A stretch of 47,214 nucleotides of DNA from a virus, in IMG/VR virus record IMGVR_UViG_3300028553_000049, positions 1 to 47,214 of that record. One strand, given 5' to 3'. Below, piece by piece: positions 28,255 to 35,751 of the stretch (position 1 is its first letter; each line of letters opens with the position of its first letter). The translations under genes were made by a program, and so were the position numbers. The notes under the pieces were generated by a model. It ran no database searches, was not told the origin of the DNA, and worked only from the letters and a program-made list of their open reading frames with translations.

Positions 28255-28262
28255 TATAAATA
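28255..28262 (+). promoter_or_regulatory. Late promoter (TATAAATA) for gene 18
   Basis: A perfect TATAAATA lies 38 bases before the gp18 ATG in the 56-base gap after gene 17. A strong AGAGGGA ribosome-binding site follows near 28288. Confidence 0.7.
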
Positions 28263-28299
28263 TCTTATAGAGCAATGAAGATTTATCAGAGGGATCAAA

Positions 28300-30732
28300 A
28301 TGCCTATAGGTTTGGTATCACCTGGAACTAAGGTTAGGGAAGTTGATTTAACGCAGGGGCGCATAGATAGTGTATCTACTATTACAGGAGCAATTGTTTG
28401 TCCATTTGCAAAAGGACCTGTATTAGAACCAATATTTATTGATAGTGAACAGGCATTAATAGACACTTTTGGAAAGCCTTCTGATAATGATAACCACTAC
28501 GAATATTGGTTATCTGCGTCAAATTATCTCACATATGGTGGAGTATTGCGTGTTGTAAGAGTTGATGATACAAATTTGAATAATGCCAACGCAAGTAAAA
28601 CCACTCCAGGAACTGGGGAAACATTAAAAATTAAAAATTATGAAGACTATCAAAATAACTACACAACTGCTTCTACTTGGTTTTGGGCAGCAAAAAACCC
28701 AGGATCTTGGGCAAATGATATTAAAGTTTGTGTAGTTGATGCATTTGCAGATCAAATTATTAGTGGTATAGATACATCTAATATAAATGTCCGTGTTGGC
28801 GCTGCTGTAACTCAAACAATTTCTGGAGTTGTTGCCGGAAGTGGAACAACTTCATTATTTGATGGATTCCTAAAAGGAATTATCACTGGTGTTGGAAATA
28901 CATTACAAAACCCAACTTCAAGTGGTGTAGGAACTGATAGTATTACTGTTAGAGTTGTATCTAGCAATACAAACGCAACTAATGTAACTACTACTGTCGG
29001 TATAGTAACTACATTACTTACTGCAGGAATTGGAACTAATATTGTTTCGATTGCAAGCACATCTGGATTATCAGTTGGTAATGCATTCCTTCCAGGTAAT
29101 ATTGTAGTTTCTTCAATTGGATCAACAACAGTATCTCTTGCAAGTACAATTTCTGCAACAATTACAGTTGGTACTTCAGTCACTTTCACCACAACGGTTT
29201 CCGTTGCAGGAACTGAAACTCCAGTTACTTATACGGAAAGTGGCATTTATGCTTTTAGTGCAGGAACAGTTGGAGTTTCTTCAGTAACTATTGGTACTGG
29301 AACTTCAACATTTACAGGAACCACGCAACAAGATTGGTATGATTTACAAGATCTAGGATTGAGTAACTCTGACCTCTTGTGGAAAGAAGTTGCGGAAAGA
29401 CCAAGAACCAGCAATTTTGCAAGCACTAGAAGTGGTAAAAATGATGAAATTCATATTGTCATTATAGATGACAAAGGAACAATTTCAGGAACTCCTGGTA
29501 CAATTCTTGAAAAATTTGTAGGACTTTCTAAAGCATTAGATGCTACTTCTTCTACTTCTGGAGAAATTTACTACAAAAACTTCATAGCAGATAATTCCCA
29601 ATTCCTATTTGGGGGAGATGCCGAAGTTGGAAACCCAACTGGATTCAGTAGTGGAATTACATCGATTACTAGCGGTGACGGAGCTTGGGGATTAAATGCT
29701 CAAGGTACTACATATCACGCTGTTGGTAAAAAAACATATACACTAAAAGGTGGAAATAATTACGGTACAAATGATTCGACAAATCCAAGATTTGAAACTA
29801 CTCTTGGGGATTTGATTGCAGGGTATGATTTATTTGTTAACAAAAGAGAATATCCAATCAATTTCCTAATTCAAGGTCCTGGATTTGGAACTAAAGAGCA
29901 AACACAAGCAAAAGCAAACAAATTAATTCAAATTGCAGAATTGAGAAAAGATTGCATCGCATGTATTTCTCCTCAGAGATCTGCAGTATTGGTTGATCCT
30001 GGAGCAGGCGGAAGTTCACCAGCACCAATTACAAGCACCACCACTCAAACGAATAATATTATTGGATTCTTTGATGCAGTATCATCTTCTTCTTATGCAG
30101 TATTTGATACTGGATACAAATATCAGTTCGACAGATTTAGCAATAAATTTAGATATGTACCATTAAATGCTGATATTGCTGGTTGCATGGCAAGAACTGG
30201 AATTAATGATTTTGCATGGTATTCACCTGCCGGTACAAGACGTGGTGTTATTAACAACGCAGTAAAACTAGCATACAACCCATCGCAATCAGAAAGAGAT
30301 CGTTTATATCCTAGAAGAATCAATCCAGTAATTTATTCTCCTGGTGCAGGTATCATTCTCTTTGGTGATAAAACTGGACTTGCAGTTGCATCAGCATTTG
30401 ATAGAATTAATGTTAGAAGGTTGTTCCTTGTTCTTGAAGAGTCAATTGAAAAAGCATCGAGAGCATCACTGTTTGAATTTAATGATGCAATAACTAGAAC
30501 AAACTTTGTGAACATTACTGAACCATTTCTCCGTGATGTTAAAGCGAAGAGAGGTATTCAAGATTTTGTTGTTATCTGTGATGAAACCAACAACACTCCT
30601 GATGTAATTGATGCTAATGAATTTAAGGCTGATATCTATATCAAGCCTGCTCGTAGTATCAACTTTATAGGTCTTACTTTCGTTGCAACCAGAACGGGAG
30701 TATCCTTTGAAGAAATCATTGGAAGAATCTAA
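28300..30732 (+). CDS. 18: Tail sheath protein gp18
   Basis: gp18 is the contractile sheath subunit polymerising around the gp19 tube. The N-terminus (SPGTKVREVDLTQGRIDSVS) and C-terminal core (NDFAWYSPAGTRRGVI, RRINPVIYSPGAGIILFGDK, NFIGLTFVATRTGVSFEEII) are conserved. The product is 810 residues, against 659 in T4. A Ser/Thr/Val-rich segment at about 28800-29330 (residues 168-343) has low-complexity strands such as NIVSIASTSGLSVGNAF and STTVSLASTISATITVG; this is the surface-exposed variable region where sheath proteins tolerate insertions. The second half uses more C-ending codons than the giants, consistent with abundant synthesis. Gene 19 follows 34 bases later. Confidence 0.95.
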   Translation: MPIGLVSPGTKVREVDLTQGRIDSVSTITGAIVCPFAKGPVLEPIFIDSEQALIDTFGKPSDNDNHYEYWLSASNYLTYGGVLRVVRVDDTNLNNANASKTTPGTGETLKIKNYEDYQNNYTTASTWFWAAKNPGSWANDIKVCVVDAFADQIISGIDTSNINVRVGAAVTQTISGVVAGSGTTSLFDGFLKGIITGVGNTLQNPTSSGVGTDSITVRVVSSNTNATNVTTTVGIVTTLLTAGIGTNIVSIASTSGLSVGNAFLPGNIVVSSIGSTTVSLASTISATITVGTSVTFTTTVSVAGTETPVTYTESGIYAFSAGTVGVSSVTIGTGTSTFTGTTQQDWYDLQDLGLSNSDLLWKEVAERPRTSNFASTRSGKNDEIHIVIIDDKGTISGTPGTILEKFVGLSKALDATSSTSGEIYYKNFIADNSQFLFGGDAEVGNPTGFSSGITSITSGDGAWGLNAQGTTYHAVGKKTYTLKGGNNYGTNDSTNPRFETTLGDLIAGYDLFVNKREYPINFLIQGPGFGTKEQTQAKANKLIQIAELRKDCIACISPQRSAVLVDPGAGGSSPAPITSTTTQTNNIIGFFDAVSSSSYAVFDTGYKYQFDRFSNKFRYVPLNADIAGCMARTGINDFAWYSPAGTRRGVINNAVKLAYNPSQSERDRLYPRRINPVIYSPGAGIILFGDKTGLAVASAFDRINVRRLFLVLEESIEKASRASLFEFNDAITRTNFVNITEPFLRDVKAKRGIQDFVVICDETNNTPDVIDANEFKADIYIKPARSINFIGLTFVATRTGVSFEEIIGRI

Positions 30733-30734
30733 AT

Positions 30735-30742
30735 TATAAATT
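30735..30742 (+). promoter_or_regulatory. Imperfect late promoter (TATAAATT) for gene 19
   Basis: TATAAATT starts 2 bases after the gp18 stop and differs from the late consensus only at the last base. A strong CGGAGA ribosome-binding site (30756-30761) precedes the gp19 ATG at 30767. Confidence 0.4.
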
Positions 30743-30766
30743 AAACTATAACCATCGGAGAAAAAA

Positions 30767-31396
30767 ATGTCATTTCAACAAATTCCAAACTCTGGGAGTG
30801 ATGGAAGATTTCTAGACAACTTTAAGGGTAGAATGAGTGGAGGTGGTGTTCGTGCCAACCTTTTCGAATGTGAAATTGCATTCCCAACAATAGTTCTTCC
30901 TAATGGTGTTACAGAAACTAATATCACAGACAAGATTAAATTTTTAGTAAAAGCATCTTCACTTCCAGCATCATCGATAACTCCAATTTCTGTTCCATTT
31001 AGAGGAAGAGAATTGAAAATTGCTGGTGACAGAACATTTGATCCATGGTCAGTTACAGTCATTAATGATACTGACTTCTCTATTAGAGGAGCATTTGAAA
31101 GATGGATTAATTACATGAGCAGATCTTTAGATAATGCTGGAGAAGTTACCCCATCTACATATCAAAGAGATGCGTGGGTATATCAACTTGGACGTGCTGC
31201 GATGAATACTGCTGTTGAAAGTTCTGACACTATTCCAGTTTTAAGAGCATATCACATGTTTGGAGTTTTTCCAACGAATGTGTCTGCAATTCAAGTTTCT
31301 TATGCAGATAATAGTAGCATTGAGGAATTTACAGTAGATCTTCAAGTTCAATATTGGGAAGCATATAATGGTAATAAAGGTATCGAAGTTCAGTAA
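30767..31396 (+). CDS. 19: Tail tube protein gp19
   Basis: gp19 forms the inner tube of the contractile tail, through which DNA passes. The 209-residue product has the family's beta-barrel signatures: IKFLVKASSLPASSITPISV, PFRGRELKIAGDRTFDPWSV and DTDFSIRGAFERWINYM. The C-terminal strand is VDLQVQYWEAYNGN. It is somewhat longer than T4 gp19 (163 aa). The strong Shine-Dalgarno CGGAGA five bases before the ATG fits the high copy number of this protein. It lies between sheath and portal genes as in all T4-like phages. Confidence 0.93.
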   Translation: MSFQQIPNSGSDGRFLDNFKGRMSGGGVRANLFECEIAFPTIVLPNGVTETNITDKIKFLVKASSLPASSITPISVPFRGRELKIAGDRTFDPWSVTVINDTDFSIRGAFERWINYMSRSLDNAGEVTPSTYQRDAWVYQLGRAAMNTAVESSDTIPVLRAYHMFGVFPTNVSAIQVSYADNSSIEEFTVDLQVQYWEAYNGNKGIEVQ

Positions 31397-31397
31397 C

Positions 31398-31405
31398 CAT
31401 AAATA
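31398..31405 (+). promoter_or_regulatory. Late promoter (CATAAATA) for gene 20
   Basis: CATAAATA directly follows the gp19 stop and lies 31 bases before the portal ATG at 31436. One base differs from consensus. Confidence 0.6.
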
Positions 31406-31435
31406 GGTTGATACCATTTTAAATGCAATTATAAT

Positions 31436-33202
31436 ATGTCTGGACTTTTTGGATTTTCTATAAACAGTAGCGTACAAAAACCTAAAAAACAAATCAGTCC
31501 TGTTGCTCAATCAAATGAGGATGGGTCTGATTATTATATTAGCAGTGGTTTTTATGGACAATATGTAGATATTGAAGGTGTTTATAAAACAGAATATGAT
31601 CTCTTAAAAAGATATCGTGAAATGGCGTTACACCCAGAGTGTGATCGGGCAATTGAAGACGTTGTTAATGAAGCAATTGTATCAGATTTAAATGATTCTC
31701 CAATTCAAATTGAATTGTCAAATTTAAGAGTAGATGAAAATATTAAACAAATTATTCGTGGGGAATTTCAATACATTAAAGACTTAATGCAGTTTGATAA
31801 AAAATGTCATGAAATTTTTAGAAATTGGTATGTAGATGGAAGAATTTATTACCATAAAGTAATAGATTTAGATAATCCACAAGAAGGTATTAAAGAGATT
31901 AGATATATTGATGCTATGAAAATTAGGTTTATTAGAGAACTTAAGAAAAAAAATAATGGTCTAGGTTCAGTTAATATTTCAAATACATCATCTATTAATA
32001 ATATTTTTGGAAAGACTGATGAGTCTGCTTTAGATTTTCCAGAAATTGAAGAGTATTTTGCATACACTCCAAAGTTAACTGGATATTCATCTGCTTCTGC
32101 TGGAAGTTCTGGTGGAGGTGGATATGGCAAAGCAATTAAAATTTCTAAAGATTCCATTGCATATGCATCTTCAGGATTAGTAGATAGAAATAAACAAAAC
32201 GTTTTATCATATTTACATAAAGCAATTAAGGCTCTCAATCAATTAAGAATGATTGAGGATTCTCTTGTCATTTATAGAATGTCTCGTGCTCCAGAGCGTA
32301 GAATTTTTTATATTGATGTAGGTAACCTTCCTAAGATTAAAGCAGAACAATATCTTAAGGAGATTATGAGTCGCTATCGTAACAAAATTGTTTACGATTC
32401 TAGCACAGGAGAAATCCGTGATGATAAAAAGCATATGAGTATGCTTGAAGATTACTGGTTACCCCGCCGTGAAGGTGGTAGAGGGACCGAAATCACTACA
32501 CTTCCTGGTGGGCAAAATCTTGGTGAATTAACCGACGTTGAGTATTTTCAAAAAAAACTTTATAGAGCTTTAGGAATTCCAGAATCTAGAATTGGAGCAG
32601 ATCAAGGATTTAATCTAGGAAGATCTTCTGAAATTTTGAGAGATGAAATTCAATTTTCAAGATTTGTAGGAAGACTGAGGAAAAAATTTAGTGGTCTTTT
32701 TCATGATATGTTGAGAACTCAACTTATTTTAAAAAATATCGTAACTCCCGAAGAATGGGATGGGATGAGTGATCATATTCAATATGATTACTTGTATGAC
32801 AATCATTTTGCAGAGTTGAAACAAACAGAATTGATGAACGAAAGGATGAATCTTCTTCAAGTGATGGATCCACATATTGGTAAATATTATTCTGTTGATT
32901 ATATTAGAAAAAATATTCTTCATCAAACTGATCAGGAGATTGTAGAACAGGATCAAAAAATGGCATATGAAAAAGAAGTTGGTATTATTCCACCCCCAAC
33001 GACAGAGATTGATCCTAATACTGGAATGCCAATGAATTATGTTACCGATGTTGGTTCAAAACTTGTTAAGAAAACTCAAAATCAAAATACTAAGGATCTT
33101 GAGATTGGATTGGGTAAATCTATAACAGAACCGGATTTAAAAAAATCAGGTAAATCTACGGAAGCACCCGAGATTAAAACCAGTAAAGGAGAAAAGATAT
33201 AA
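31436..33202 (+). CDS. 20: Portal vertex protein gp20
   Basis: gp20 is the dodecameric portal at the unique head vertex. It nucleates prohead assembly and docks the terminase and then the neck. The 588-residue product carries the conserved blocks EGVYKTEYDLLKRYREMALH with PECDRAIEDVVNEAI, MSRAPERRIFYIDVGNLPK (the clip/stem part), DYWLPRREGGRGTEITTLPG and NLGRSSEILRDEIQFSRFV. A short Gly/Ser-rich loop (ASAGSSGGGGYG, about residues 219-230) and an acidic/Lys-rich C-terminal tail are variable. T4 gp20 has 524 residues. It is transcribed from its own late promoter. Confidence 0.96.
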   Translation: MSGLFGFSINSSVQKPKKQISPVAQSNEDGSDYYISSGFYGQYVDIEGVYKTEYDLLKRYREMALHPECDRAIEDVVNEAIVSDLNDSPIQIELSNLRVDENIKQIIRGEFQYIKDLMQFDKKCHEIFRNWYVDGRIYYHKVIDLDNPQEGIKEIRYIDAMKIRFIRELKKKNNGLGSVNISNTSSINNIFGKTDESALDFPEIEEYFAYTPKLTGYSSASAGSSGGGGYGKAIKISKDSIAYASSGLVDRNKQNVLSYLHKAIKALNQLRMIEDSLVIYRMSRAPERRIFYIDVGNLPKIKAEQYLKEIMSRYRNKIVYDSSTGEIRDDKKHMSMLEDYWLPRREGGRGTEITTLPGGQNLGELTDVEYFQKKLYRALGIPESRIGADQGFNLGRSSEILRDEIQFSRFVGRLRKKFSGLFHDMLRTQLILKNIVTPEEWDGMSDHIQYDYLYDNHFAELKQTELMNERMNLLQVMDPHIGKYYSVDYIRKNILHQTDQEIVEQDQKMAYEKEVGIIPPPTTEIDPNTGMPMNYVTDVGSKLVKKTQNQNTKDLEIGLGKSITEPDLKKSGKSTEAPEIKTSKGEKI

Positions 33203-33205
33203 ATA
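33198..33205 (+). promoter_or_regulatory. Late promoter (TATAAATA) for head genes
   Basis: A perfect TATAAATA overlaps the gp20 stop codon region and lies 28 bases before the small gene at 33226. It can serve the 67-like gene, the following hypothetical and gene 21. Confidence 0.65.
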
Positions 33206-33225
33206 ATTAAAATTACTAATAATTT

Positions 33226-33399
33226 ATGGAAACTTCGGAATTTGTTGATATGGTAATGTCTGATGCGTCTCCTACAGATTTGGCAGATAACATCAAACAA
33301 ATGTTATTTGATAGATCTGTTCAAATGATTGATGGAGTGAGACCTTATGTTGCAGCACAATTATTTGATCCCACACAACTAGAGGTAGAAGAAGAGTAA
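33226..33399 (+). CDS. Small acidic prohead core protein, gp67-like by position
   Basis: A 57-residue ORF. The start METSEFVDMVMSDASPTD and the acidic C-terminus LEVEEE define a small, helical, negatively charged protein. It occupies the place of T4 gene 67, a minor prohead core component, between genes 20 and 21. Its stop overlaps the next start by 1 base (TAATG). The acidic composition and size (T4 gp67 is 80 aa) suit a core protein cleaved by gp21, but sequence identity with gp67 is not evident to me, so the name rests on synteny. Confidence 0.65.
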   Translation: METSEFVDMVMSDASPTDLADNIKQMLFDRSVQMIDGVRPYVAAQLFDPTQLEVEEE

Positions 33400-33938
33400 T
33401 GGCATTAAAAATTGTTCAATTAGTGAATGCAGTATTTCCTCCTAATCATGGGATCAGCACCAGTTCAGCAATTAATCTTAAAAGTGGTTATTTACGATTA
33501 ACTTCTTCTGGTTCTAATAATCATATTGCTATAACTGATGGTAATAATAATGTTGCAGTTACAAGCGAATCTTCTTTTTTAATTCCACAAAATACAAGTG
33601 AAATAATTAAAGAAAGAGTTGCTAGACAAAGAATTTCTGGCATAACTACTGGAACAACAACATTGATTACCTTCGGGGAAAATGCAGGAAATCCATTCAT
33701 TGTTGGTGATAGTGTAAGTATTATTGGTGCTCAACCTTCAGGAATCAATACTGATTTTAATTTAGTATCCGCAGTTACAGATTCTTCTGTCACAATAGTG
33801 AAAAATAGTTCTTCAGTAGTTGGAGTTATTACTACTACAAATGCGGTATTATCTAGATCGGTAAAAGTAAGTGTTTATGGTGAAGGTAATAACCCACATC
33901 TTCATATTGCAGAAGTTCAAATAACATCTCAGGCATAA
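33399..33938 (+). CDS. Hypothetical virion protein in the gene 68 position
   Basis: A 179-residue protein of unknown function. It begins ALKIVQLVNAVFPPNHGIST and contains beta-rich G-I-x-T-x-x-T-T-L-I-T-F and G-D-S-V-S-I strands like the small modules of the giant virion proteins, ending HLHIAEVQITSQA. In T4 the same place holds gene 68, a helical prohead core protein; this product looks beta-structured and is not an obvious counterpart. The 1-base overlap upstream and the 2-base gap to gp21 tie it to the head-maturation operon. It could be a head decoration or core-associated protein. Confidence 0.65.
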   Translation: MALKIVQLVNAVFPPNHGISTSSAINLKSGYLRLTSSGSNNHIAITDGNNNVAVTSESSFLIPQNTSEIIKERVARQRISGITTGTTTLITFGENAGNPFIVGDSVSIIGAQPSGINTDFNLVSAVTDSSVTIVKNSSSVVGVITTTNAVLSRSVKVSVYGEGNNPHLHIAEVQITSQA

Positions 33939-33940
33939 CC

Positions 33941-34585
33941 ATGAAACTAATTACAGAACAGATCGAATCCATTAAAGTCATTAAAGAAGAAAAAAACGGT
34001 AAAACTAATCTTTATATTACAGGACCTTTTCTTCAAGCAGAAGTCACGAATCGAAATGGACGCCGTTATCCATTCCCAATCTTAGAGAGAGAAGTTAAAA
34101 AGTATAACGATAAGTATATTGCATGTGGTAGAGCACTAGGGGAACTTGGACATCCAGATGGACCGACGGTAAATTTGGATAGAGTTTCTCACATGATTAC
34201 AAGTTTACAATCAGAAGGAAATAATTTTGTAGGTAAAGCAAAAATTCTTGATACTCCAATGGGAAATATTGCCAAGTCTCTTCTCGATGAAGGAGTTAAA
34301 CTTGGCGTTTCTTCAAGAGGAGTTGGATCTCTAATTGAAAGAAATGGTATTAAATATGCTGGTGATGATTTTATGTTATCAACTGCTGCAGATATTGTAG
34401 CAGATCCTTCTGCTCCTGATGCATTTGTTCAGGGTATTATGGAAGGTAAAGAATGGGTTTGGCAAAATGGTAAACTTGCAGAACAAACTTTAAATGGACT
34501 ATTAACCATGAAAATTAGTCCAGATAAAATGGTGAATGAGGAGAAATTACTCAATCTCTTCAATCATTACCTCAAAAATCTTTAA
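33941..34585 (+). CDS. 21: Prohead core protease gp21
   Basis: gp21 is the serine-type protease that degrades the scaffold core and trims the capsid protein at L/I-x-E sites. The 214-residue product has the family motifs GPFLQAEVTNRNGRRYPFPI, the probable catalytic His in GELGHPD (H71), the Ser in GVSSRGVG (S124/S125), and the later D-I-V-A-D-P-S-A-P-D-A block that completes the active site. T4 gp21 has 212 residues, so the size fits. It is sandwiched between core-protein genes and its scaffold and capsid substrates. Confidence 0.93.
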   Translation: MKLITEQIESIKVIKEEKNGKTNLYITGPFLQAEVTNRNGRRYPFPILEREVKKYNDKYIACGRALGELGHPDGPTVNLDRVSHMITSLQSEGNNFVGKAKILDTPMGNIAKSLLDEGVKLGVSSRGVGSLIERNGIKYAGDDFMLSTAADIVADPSAPDAFVQGIMEGKEWVWQNGKLAEQTLNGLLTMKISPDKMVNEEKLLNLFNHYLKNL

Positions 34586-34587
34586 TT

Positions 34588-34595
34588 CATAAATA
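34588..34595 (+). promoter_or_regulatory. Late promoter (CATAAATA) for genes 22 and 23
   Basis: CATAAATA, continued by another AATA, lies 46 bases before the gp22 ATG. As no good late promoter is visible in the gp22-gp23 gap, this may drive the capsid gene too. A CGGAGA ribosome-binding site sits at 34628-34633. Confidence 0.55.
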
Positions 34596-34640
34596 AATAA
34601 TAGAATAAAGGATAGTTTAAATTTATTCGGAGAGATCTAA

Positions 34641-35702
34641 ATGTCAACTGGTAATTTACAAGAAATGGGCGCTACAACAACTAATCAATCCAACTCTGCG
34701 GTAAATGCGAATGCTCAACCTGGGGATCCAATGTTGAGTAATGGCGCTTTTGTTGGCGGAACTCCTGGGCAAACTATCACTGATCTTGGGGGACCTACTC
34801 CCGATAACTACAGGTCTACAGATGATTCGGCAAAATTAAATTTTAATGCTGTTGCTTCTGTTAGAAATGTAGTTAATTCTAAAGCAATGAGAGCAGAAGA
34901 AGAAGAGTATGAAGACGAAGAAGTAATTTCTGAAGTTGATGAAACTGAAGAGTATGAGGAAGAAGTTGAAGATGAAATTGAAATTGATGTAGAAGAAGAT
35001 GTTCAAGCTTTATTTGGTGATGAGGATCTTTCCGAAGAATTTAAAGAAAGAGCAAAAACTGTTTTCGAAACAGCACTTAGATCGAAAGTTCAAGAAGCTG
35101 CTGATATGATTGCTGCTCGTTATGAGAAAGCACTTGAAGAAAACGTAGCAGCAATTCACCAAGATCTTACAGAAAGAGTTGATTCATACCTAGAATATGT
35201 TGCTGGTGAATGGATCACCGAAAACGCTCTTCAAGTAGAGCGTGGACTTAAATCAGAACTCTCTGAGTCCTTTATGACTGGACTCAAGGGTCTTTTTGAA
35301 GAACATTATGTACAAATCCCTGAAGAAAAATATAATGTATTTGAAAGCATGGTAGACAAACTTGATGATATGGAGTCGAAACTCAACGAACAAATCGAAA
35401 GAAACGTTCAGTTAACTCAAAGACTTAGCGAATCAGTTTCCGATAGCATTTTCCACGAAGTTGCTAGGGGTCTTTCTGAGACTCAGAAAGGAAAACTCGC
35501 AGGTCTTTCAGAAAGTGTTGAGTTCATTAGTGAAAATGACTATCGTGGGAAGTTGGAAGTTCTTAAAGAATCATATTTTTCTAGAACACCAGTAACTCAA
35601 TCTAGAGTTAACGATGATGAAATGCTCGGAACAAATTCAGAGACTCTTTCGGAGTCGATGGATATGTATATCAGAGCGGCTCAAAAATACTCTATTAAGT
35701 GA
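34641..35702 (+). CDS. 22: Prohead scaffold (core) protein gp22
   Basis: gp22 is the main scaffold around which gp23 assembles; gp21 later degrades it. The 353-residue product has a flexible Gly/Asn/Thr-rich N-terminus (about 1-75), a very acidic stretch near residues 85-130 (EEEYEDEEVISEVDETEEYE), and a long helical, coiled-coil-prone C-terminal part (DKLDDMESKLNEQIERNVQL). Several L-x-E tripeptides offer gp21 cleavage sites. T4 gp22 is 269 aa; the N-terminal extension is typical of marine relatives. A strong ribosome-binding site (CGGAGA, 34628-34633) precedes the start. Confidence 0.9.
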   Translation: MSTGNLQEMGATTTNQSNSAVNANAQPGDPMLSNGAFVGGTPGQTITDLGGPTPDNYRSTDDSAKLNFNAVASVRNVVNSKAMRAEEEEYEDEEVISEVDETEEYEEEVEDEIEIDVEEDVQALFGDEDLSEEFKERAKTVFETALRSKVQEAADMIAARYEKALEENVAAIHQDLTERVDSYLEYVAGEWITENALQVERGLKSELSESFMTGLKGLFEEHYVQIPEEKYNVFESMVDKLDDMESKLNEQIERNVQLTQRLSESVSDSIFHEVARGLSETQKGKLAGLSESVEFISENDYRGKLEVLKESYFSRTPVTQSRVNDDEMLGTNSETLSESMDMYIRAAQKYSIK

Positions 35703-35736
35703 TTTTTAAATTATAACTCAAACACTTTTTAACTAA

Positions 35737-35742
35737 CGGAGA
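35737..35742 (+). promoter_or_regulatory. Strong ribosome-binding site of gene 23
   Basis: CGGAGA ends 9 bases before the gp23 ATG. The same hexamer precedes genes 19 and 22 and the mini-ORF at 44304, marking the most strongly translated genes. Confidence 0.6.
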
Positions 35743-35751
35743 AATTTTCCA

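Noticed and set aside
33226-33938. Frameshifted single gene joining the 67-like ORF and the 179-aa ORF
   Set aside because: The TAATG junction is a normal coupled stop/start seen elsewhere in the window, and the two products differ completely in character (acidic helical versus beta-rich).
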